A DNA stretch of 64,000 bases from contig FJOG01000002.1 in assembly GCA_900073065.1 (NCBI GenBank), positions 1,244,652 through 1,308,651 of the forward strand, given 5' to 3'. Below are positions 57,712 to 64,000 of this stretch, in pieces. Each line of letters opens with the position of its first letter. Within the stretch, counting starts at the first letter, position 1. The stretch comes from Phialocephala subalpina. Taxonomy: Eukaryota; Ascomycota; Leotiomycetes; Helotiales; Mollisiaceae. The position numbers and the translations under genes were made by a program. Below the pieces are notes generated by a model that saw only the letters and a list, made by a program, of their open reading frames with translations, made no database searches and was not told the origin of the DNA.

Positions 57712-58951
57712 TTTCTGTGATCGCTGCTCTGCTTGGGGGATGTCAAGAAGGAAGAAGAGTGAATGACCAAGAGAGAAGGTTTGCTGTGCTGGCAGTGATT
57801 GTTGCGCTGTCCATCGACAAGAATTATTAGCAAATCACAGGCCTTGGCATCAATGACGTCGCGACAGGGGTCCTCGGTTAGGGAAAGGGGTTCATGCGAG
57901 GGGACTTCATTTGTACCTAGATAATGCTTTCAGAATCTTGCTGAAGAAGTGTGTATGTGTTGATGCATTCGATACATAGTTGATTTTGTTAACATCTGGT
58001 CTCATACCAATGAAAGTCACGGTTCGCCGAGTCGAGGGGATCTCGGTTGATGAGAAGACATGGTTCTTGAACAATCCTAGTAACTGTTTCAAAACTTATT
58101 CGCGCTATGCTTGTGGCCAGATATTGAGCATCAAACGAAAGGGCAGAAAAAGTGTTGATGAAAAGAGTGCGGAGGAAAGCGTCGGGAAAGGTTCGGTTTG
58201 GTAGGGGATGGAGCAGTAGGGGATGGAGCATATCAGTACGAATGAGCTTGATGGCTGCATTGACATTGCTTGCATTTGCTGGAACCAGGTAATGTTACTA
58301 CCCGGCTCGCAGCACCCTCCTGCGAGTCCTCTAGTCTCGTTAAATCGTCCCCTCCAGGCGCAATACTGTTTAGTGTGTCCAAGAGTGTTAGCTGGTATCT
58401 CGAATGAACGGTGGAAAGTTTGTGTTGGCGAAGATCATATCAAAGCCACTCACCTGTCCATTGTAGAGGTATGAAGAACGTCGGCTGCATTCAGAGGACA
58501 GTCTGTAGTTGTGTAATGAAGCTGCGTCGGAGGACTGAAGTCAAGAGCTTCCCTCTGACAGACACTGATATTTCTTCATCCCCTCCATAATGTCTGTTTT
58601 GAACCAGATATTGCCATCTTCACACAGGTATCCTTGTGCCATGAAAAAAGGTTCGAGTAGGCTGCGAACATTTTGAATGCATTGCTCTTTTAACGACTTC
58701 AGAGAACAAAAATTCAGCCGAGGGCTGAAGAAGCATTGCAAATGTTTGCTCTGATTTTCTGTTGCATATCGCCAGCTATGAGGTTCATGCTCTGGAAATA
58801 TGGAGGCAGAGTCCTACAGGCTAGCTGCATTGAACATCTCATCATGCAGGTACAATTGTCCCACTGGATTTCAATTGAAATATGGGTTCACATATGGCAA
58901 AAGTCTCGCGATCGTGAACTCTCAGCGCAGTTTCATACTGGATCGAAACAA
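57712..58951. other. Intergenic region
   Basis: 1.2 kb. A 15-bp unit, GTAGGGGATGGAGCA, is duplicated in tandem at 58201-58230. No supported gene. Confidence 0.45.
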
Positions 58952-59970
58952 TCAACTCTCGCCCCCACATCGTGTTTCCACGAATTGAACCTTTGGGACA
59001 ATCCAAGAAGTTAAATCGTATTCGAGGCCACCATTCGGATCTCTGACCGGTCTCCCATTCTCTGTAGTTCTCTTAACGAAATGAGCATAGGGACGGTGAA
59101 GGTTGACATTACCTTCCATGTCGATCCTTCTTGATTCTACACGTTGTTTTTTATAATCTTCCATCTCCCGCTCTGTTGACGCCGCCAGCTCATCCTAGCA
59201 TGCTGTAGTACCATACTGACTCCAGGCGTCTGGCCAGCGGCCAGGGACACTATCTGGCGCCAAAGAGGATCGATGAAACGGACATCTCGATCTACCATAA
59301 ACTCTTCACCAGCAACGATGATGTAAGTCACAATTTGCGAACATTACCAAGTCGGTAGACGTGTGAAATTCAGCTCGCAGGTATTCGATCAGAAAAATTC
59401 TCATTTTGGCTTTTTGGATGAAGCCAGCAGGAGCTCAATGCGAGACCTCCAAGCCGAAACTCATGTGGGCAGTCCTGGTCGCTGACGAGCCCTATCCTTC
59501 TAAGTAAACGAATCTTTGAGATTTGGCACAGGTTGCAGTAGACCAGCGTGTACTGAGGTGAAGCAGAAAGATCGGACGACCAAATGATATCTCGCTCGTA
59601 GCTCATGTAGATCTTGATTTCTGAATAGCCCGAAAATGTATGTAACACATTCGCATTCGGAGACTAAGGACTTTGTCACGAGCTTCTCTGCAAGCCTGCA
59701 TAATGATATTTACCCTGCTATAGTTCACTGCACCCATCTCCACTACGAGTATTTGTGGAGTGGTGAGTGCCAGTCGCCAGATCATTCGACGAATCTCTGT
59801 CGGAAGGCTCGAGAATCTTGAGGATCTTGCGGCAAATCCCTTTTGCAGACTTTTCACTTGTCTCGAAAGAGTGGCATTTCGGCTCGAAGCTCGGAGACGT
59901 CGTTTCGAAGGTTATTGACAGAAGTGATGAGGTTATTGAGAAGGTCTGCGGGTACTTGAACAAGCCCATT
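58952..59970 (-). pseudogene. 2EXR-domain gene, copy 5, broken
   Basis: All family blocks are present in order but in several frames: NGLVQVPADLLNNLITSVNN (59970 down), a frameshift near RAEMPLFRD, FSSLPTEIRRMIWRLALTTP (2EXR motif), INIIMQACREARD-type block, a shift near 59640, IKIYMSYERDIIWSSD, a shift, YIIVAGEEFMVDRDVRFIDP (59137-59331 frame) and finally LTSWIVPKVQFVETR at the 3' end. At least four frameshifts; no initiator ATG is in frame. It is clearly a dead relative of the genes at 38703 and 62362. Confidence 0.8.
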
Positions 59971-60454
59971 TGATTCTGGTTCTGCTCAATTGTCGATGAT
60001 GATTGCTCAGTGCTTGAGTCTTTAATGGTAGCCCTGCCATTGAGCTCAAAGTCAGCATTCGTTCTCCATGGCTCCTCCTGTATATTGTTCCAAGTTTTCA
60101 GCGGCTAAAGAACTAAAGAACCAAAGAACATAGGATTTCTCCGCCGCCAAGAAGCTGCGAGCACGATACGGCAGATCACCGGTCTCCGATACAACATTTG
60201 GGGGAAATGGTACATTTCAATGCGCTGAGGTCAGAAGGACTGAGACATGCATGCTGGAACTAGGAAATTGAAGCATTTACTCATATGCTGTGTTTGTGCG
60301 TCTACCAGAAGTGAAGTGCAGAGACCCTCGTCGCGCTAATGATTAAGCTTAAACAGGATCATCAATAGCATCGCGTTTTCCAAGCTGTTTTCCGACATCT
60401 TCCTCCATTGTCTGTACATCAATCAGCATGTTAACTGCCGCAAATGGAGACTAA

Positions 60455-60769
60455 ATGGTCTCGCACAATCAGGGCCCAGACACTGATCCGGTTCAAGTCC
60501 CCTCGACAGTCCTATCCACACTTCTTGCTTCAGTCCAGCAATCGATAGATGACGTCTGGAGACTCCAAGCAGATACAACCGAACCACGAGCTACGAACGC
60601 GTCCCTTGCTGAACAGGTCTGACATCTCTAATCACCAAGAGCGAAGTTCTTAAGGCTTACAGAATTTCCTAGGGAAATTCGGTCTATGATTTGGAGACTC
60701 GCCTTGAACGTCCCCGCCCTACAAAAGCACGCCCCCGGCTTTCGGTCCAGAACACGTGTGAGAGCATAG
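60455..60769 (+). pseudogene. 2EXR-domain gene, copy 6, fragment
   Basis: From ATG 60455 the N-terminal family sequence is read (VQVPSTVLSTLLASVQQSID) to a GT donor at 60617, then an intron-like 46 nt (branch CTAAT, acceptor TTACAG) and the 2EXR core FPREIRSMIWRLALNVPALQ, but the join does not keep phase and part of the domain before FPREIR is missing. The frame ends at a TAG (60767-60769) with none of the downstream blocks. It is a truncated fragment. Confidence 0.7.
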
Positions 60770-61149
60770 ACAGCTGAGGAGACCTTCTGATTGGGTACGC
60801 TTACTTGCTACTGGGTCTCTCAAGAGCGAGCGAGCCAGGGTGGGTAGTGAGGCTCAGCAGCGCTGACGCCACAAGGGCGGCAGCATCCACTCCTTATTTC
60901 CCTAAGAGCTCGAGGAGTCCTCCCTCGGACAAGTATTTCTCAAGTCTTCCTTAGCATCTCCTGTTATAGCGCGGCTCAGTGGCTCCGTAGCCAACAAGCA
61001 TTGCCAATAGCCTCGGAGTCACTCGAGATGCTTACTACGGAACGTAAAAGCGCGCCACCAACTGCATCCTTGTTAACTCACTTATGGCCTTTGCATTTAT
61101 CTAGTCAAGAACGTGGGCTCCAGTTTCGAGTGCTCATGGTTCTTTAGGC

Positions 61150-61580
61150 TTGATTACTGTATCATTGTTTTTCAGCACTCTAGTCCTCACATTCCCAAGC
61201 ATGGAGCGAGTTCTTGCCTGTACTGTGAACAGTCTTGCGTGGCTTGCTGGCTTGCAGTCCTCGATGCCAGCTCAGCACTTTATAAACCCATCTACCTCAC
61301 TGTCAATCCCAGGAATTATCCCTGGGGAGTCAAATTTCGAGTTCTGCGCCGAATCCCGCGACACAGATTTTTTCCAAATCTCGCATTTTGGAGTTACTCC
61401 AACCCCTCCGCTTGTGTAAGAAGCCGCCCCCAAACCATTCGATTCGGTCTGACAAAGCCTTGACAGCGAGGAAGATATCGACACCTGGATTTATGGTAGG
61501 GTCTGTAGAACGAGCACGAGTTAGCTTTACTAAATGTCATGGTATACGATACCGTGACATGTCACATGACATAGAGTAGC
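61150..61580 (+). pseudogene. Remnant of an NPC2/ML-domain lipid-transfer protein gene
   Basis: A hydrophobic leader-like stretch (ITVSLFFSTLVLTF) precedes SIPGIIPGESNFEFCAESRD and ISHFGVTPTPPLV, which match the N-terminal part of fungal ML-domain proteins (phosphatidylglycerol/phosphatidylinositol transfer proteins: IPG-x-N-x-x-EFC, then V-x-L-x-P-NPP). A GTAAGA donor follows at about 61420, but the rest of the domain (the GAYV.V.VKYG end) cannot be found cleanly; downstream frames give only short suggestive pieces. No ATG precedes the leader in frame except 61198. Likely a decayed, truncated copy. Confidence 0.45.
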
Positions 61581-62361
61581 ACTAGTAGCTGAGTACCTGC
61601 CCTTATAGCAGCGCTCCTTCACAGAAGAATGCATTATATTTATCTCTCTACATATTCTGATACCGTGACACTAAATTCCCTAGGATTCTTCTTGTCAGAC
61701 ATCTCAGAAGATCCAACCTGGGAGTGGTACATGTGAGAGAACTCTACCGACTCTCCGGGGCGTTATGGCACAATGCCATTCTGTGGTTCGATGGACACCA
61801 TCGAGCAGCCAAATCCAAATCGAAAGAAGGAATGTCCGCCTGAGAAAGGATTCGGTATAATCAGTCTTCATGCTTATAAACCTTGGTTTGTGGGTGAAGT
61901 ACGTTGACCATTTTCTCTTCTGTCTTTATGTGAACAAGGGTAGTTAATAGCATAGGGCAATTTCACTGCAAAATTCGAAGCGAAGACCAAGGAGGGAGAG
62001 AGAATCTATTGTGTACACGGAGAATTTGGGCTTAAGTACCCGGAAGGAAAACAGTATTTGTAGGGGTAAGGGCAATTGTAGCGGAGACGGGGAAAATATC
62101 CAAATAATTGATGGAGCGTAACGAAATGTAGTGTTATATTTCTATAGTCGCATTCATAAGTAGAGGCTCTTACGCCCCGTATCACTTATATTTCCGAGCC
62201 AGCGTCGACCATCACTGGATCACGTGTTCAGATCGTAATTATCTAGTTTCCAAGGTTAGATTCGCGTCTCGTCGCGTTTCGAGATCGCTGCTCTTACTTT
62301 CTCATCGCGCTCACTCCGGCCTCAACATACCACGAGAATAGCGGCTGCAGAAGTAGACGAA
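61581..62361 (+). promoter_or_regulatory. Upstream region of 2EXR copy 7 with conserved boxes
   Basis: ATCACGTG at 62219-62226 and CGCGTCTCGTCGCGT at 62263-62277 also occur upstream of the 2EXR copies at 42832 and, in part, 38149 and 39718, at similar distances from the start codon. No gene in the rest of the interval. Confidence 0.5.
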
Positions 62362-63438
62362 ATGGCCTCACCTCATAATTCAGCCACAGACCTGGTCGAA
62401 GTTCCCTCGAGCGTTCTATCAACACTCCTCGACTCCGTTAAAGAGCTGAAAGAAGGCATGTCTGCACAGCAAGCAGAGATCTCCCAATTGCGAGCCGAAA
62501 TTGCCGAACTACGAGCAACGAACACTTCCCTCATCAGCCAGATCCAAATCCTCCATCATGAGTCGACCACACCTAAATTTTCGAAGTTCAAGGAGCTACC
62601 TGTGGAAATAAGGTGTATAATTTGGAGGATGGCTTTGACAGTCCCGCAGATCCATATTATTACAGACGAACTGGTTAGTCGGAGTAAAGTCAACCTCGTC
62701 ATGCAAGCTTGCACAGAAGCTCGAGACGTGGGGTTGAAGCTCAAGCTTGCATTCTTCCAAGTTGGCCCAATGAAGTTCTTCAATCAGAACATACGAGACT
62801 ACATGAATTGGGAAGACGATACAATTTGGATCCCTGATGAGAGCTTTCTTTCTGACCGCCCCGTCGCGTTCTATTGCTCCGAATGTCCGCCGTGGCCGGA
62901 GGGTGATTCACAAGCCGGTCACCTTAGGCAAATCCCTCACTTTTGTCACCTCGAGGTACATAAAACACGCCGCCTAGGAGGTCGTCTCGCAATCAATTAC
63001 GACAAATGGGAGGACCCTAGCTTGGACGAAGACGGCAACTGGGAAGGAAATAGTACGGAGTCCCTGTGGTATTACCGGAGCATACGCAGGTTATACATCG
63101 TCGTCAATAACAGCGAGGCAATTCGAGACCGGGACATCATTTTCGTCGAGCCCGCGGAGTCGCCACGGAGGACGCTAGTTAGGTGTCTAGGATGTAAGGA
63201 TTGGGAAGAACTGGCCGCCAAGAAGGTGAAGACGATGGAGTTCTTCAGAACAGAACGCGCGGAGCTTAGGAAGAAAAAGCTTGCGAGTGGAATGACTGAA
63301 GAAGAATTGTACAAAGCAGAACTGGATGATCTTTCTGACTGGATCATTCCAGAAGTCAAGTTCGTCGAGGCACGACCTGCAGCTGTGCAAAAGGACTGGA
63401 TCATAGCCAATAGCTCGTCTGGGAGATTGAGAGTCTGA
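62362..63438 (+). CDS. 2EXR-domain protein, copy 7, full length (358 aa)
   Basis: Single exon from ATG 62362; the most complete copy here. N-terminal VPSSVLSTLLDSVKELK, then a coiled coil (about 30-65, ISQLRAEIAELRATNTSLIS), the 2EXR motif at 73-100 (FSKFKELPVEIRCIIWRMAL, PQIHII), VMQACTEARDVGLKLKLAFF, DDTIWIPDESFL, FYCSECPPWP, LAINYDKW, LYIVVNNSEAIRDRDIIFVE and the tail LSDWIIPEVKFVEARP. No catalytic motif is visible; Cys pairs (CSEC) could bind metal. Family function is unknown. Use it as the reference for the broken copies. Confidence 0.88.
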   Translation: MASPHNSATDLVEVPSSVLSTLLDSVKELKEGMSAQQAEISQLRAEIAELRATNTSLISQIQILHHESTTPKFSKFKELPVEIRCIIWRMALTVPQIHIITDELVSRSKVNLVMQACTEARDVGLKLKLAFFQVGPMKFFNQNIRDYMNWEDDTIWIPDESFLSDRPVAFYCSECPPWPEGDSQAGHLRQIPHFCHLEVHKTRRLGGRLAINYDKWEDPSLDEDGNWEGNSTESLWYYRSIRRLYIVVNNSEAIRDRDIIFVEPAESPRRTLVRCLGCKDWEELAAKKVKTMEFFRTERAELRKKKLASGMTEEELYKAELDDLSDWIIPEVKFVEARPAAVQKDWIIANSSSGRLRV

Positions 63439-64000
63439 GCGTAGGCAATGTCAATTGCAATCTTGATCACGATTATTGTAGGATTTTTGCCTTGGTGCTA
63501 CACTCAGAACATCTCATGCACAAACCTCACCTTCGAGAAACTTGTACGTGGGATTCCAAACAAATGTCGGCGAGGATCTAATTTTCAACATTAGACAAAC
63601 CAAATTCATCCATGAAGCTTGACATTTACTTCCGAAGCCTCTCCGGCACTAAATCAAAGCTCTTGACTTCTCTCCAATTACCATTGCCTCTTTCGTGGAG
63701 TTCGTGGAGTTCGTGGAGATGGTTCAGCTGCATGATTTCATACACTCTCATAATTCCAAATCTTGATACGTCACCAATCGGGTTTCCGAATTTACCCCGC
63801 CCTGACCCCTCTTCATCCATAATACAACTTCAACTCCAACAACTTCATGCCATTGCAACTTCTAAGGACCTCAATTAGAATCCCACAAGTCACTTTTCGA
63901 ACAAGCACTCGATTTAGACCTCCATACAAAGTAACACATCTTCTTATCAACAGAAGACAGTACGCCATGGCGATGCACGGTCACAGCGCAGCTTGCTGCA
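63439..64000. other. 3' flank and window end
   Basis: No supported gene. A 9-bp unit TTCGTGGAG is repeated three times at 63692-63718. Confidence 0.5.

Overview
This window looks like nuclear DNA of a filamentous ascomycete (Pezizomycotina, perhaps a leotiomycete; the class is an inference from gene content). Evidence: genes with short GT-AG introns (mostly 44-140 nt, often with CTAAC/CTAAT branch sites), typical fungal families (GH92 mannosidase, unspecific-peroxygenase-like haem protein, DHA2 transporter, 2EXR and F-box proteins, caspase-like protein), and a retroelement bearing the C-to-T/G-to-A mutation pattern of repeat-induced point mutation (RIP).

Layout. 1-5692 is a RIP-destroyed Ty1/Copia retrotransposon with a recognisable 3' LTR, followed by an AT-rich tract, the start of another LTR-like sequence and a 304-base assembly gap (6466-6769). 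6950-11280 holds a divergent pair of type II membrane proteins (an SGNH-esterase-like enzyme and an unrecognised partner). 12216-16940 holds four genes for Cys-rich proteins with CCxC motifs, followed by a GH92 alpha-mannosidase (17381-20042). 22240-24526 is a 14-TM-type MFS transporter whose second intron lacks a usable AG acceptor. 25.2-31.4 kb holds small lineage-type genes, including two members of a coiled-coil family (27199 and 28744). A glutathionyl-hydroquinone-reductase-like GST lies at 32318-33394, followed by two decayed genes.

From 36 kb on the window is dominated by a 2EXR-domain family: copies at 36, 37 (broken), 38.7 and 42 kb (start codon lost, tail truncated), and again at 59 (broken), 60.5 (fragment) and 62.4 kb. 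Between them are an F-box gene (40513-42120), a third coiled-coil paralogue (43509-44476), a caspase-like protein (45266-47165), a secreted peroxygenase-like protein (48109-49362), small coiled-coil and Cys-rich genes, a zinc-knuckle pseudogene beside a low-complexity nuclear-type gene (54.4-56.5 kb), an Mpv17/PMP22 membrane protein (57002-57711) and a remnant of an NPC2-like gene (about 61.2 kb).

Taken together: a few conserved metabolic, secreted and membrane genes embedded in an accessory region where small families (2EXR, coiled-coil, CCxC Cys-rich) duplicate and decay. The decay of these genes is mostly by indels and scattered stops, unlike the RIP pattern of the retroelement. Four 2EXR copies also share upstream sequence (a CACGTG-type box about 115-140 bp before the start), which suggests duplication together with the promoter.
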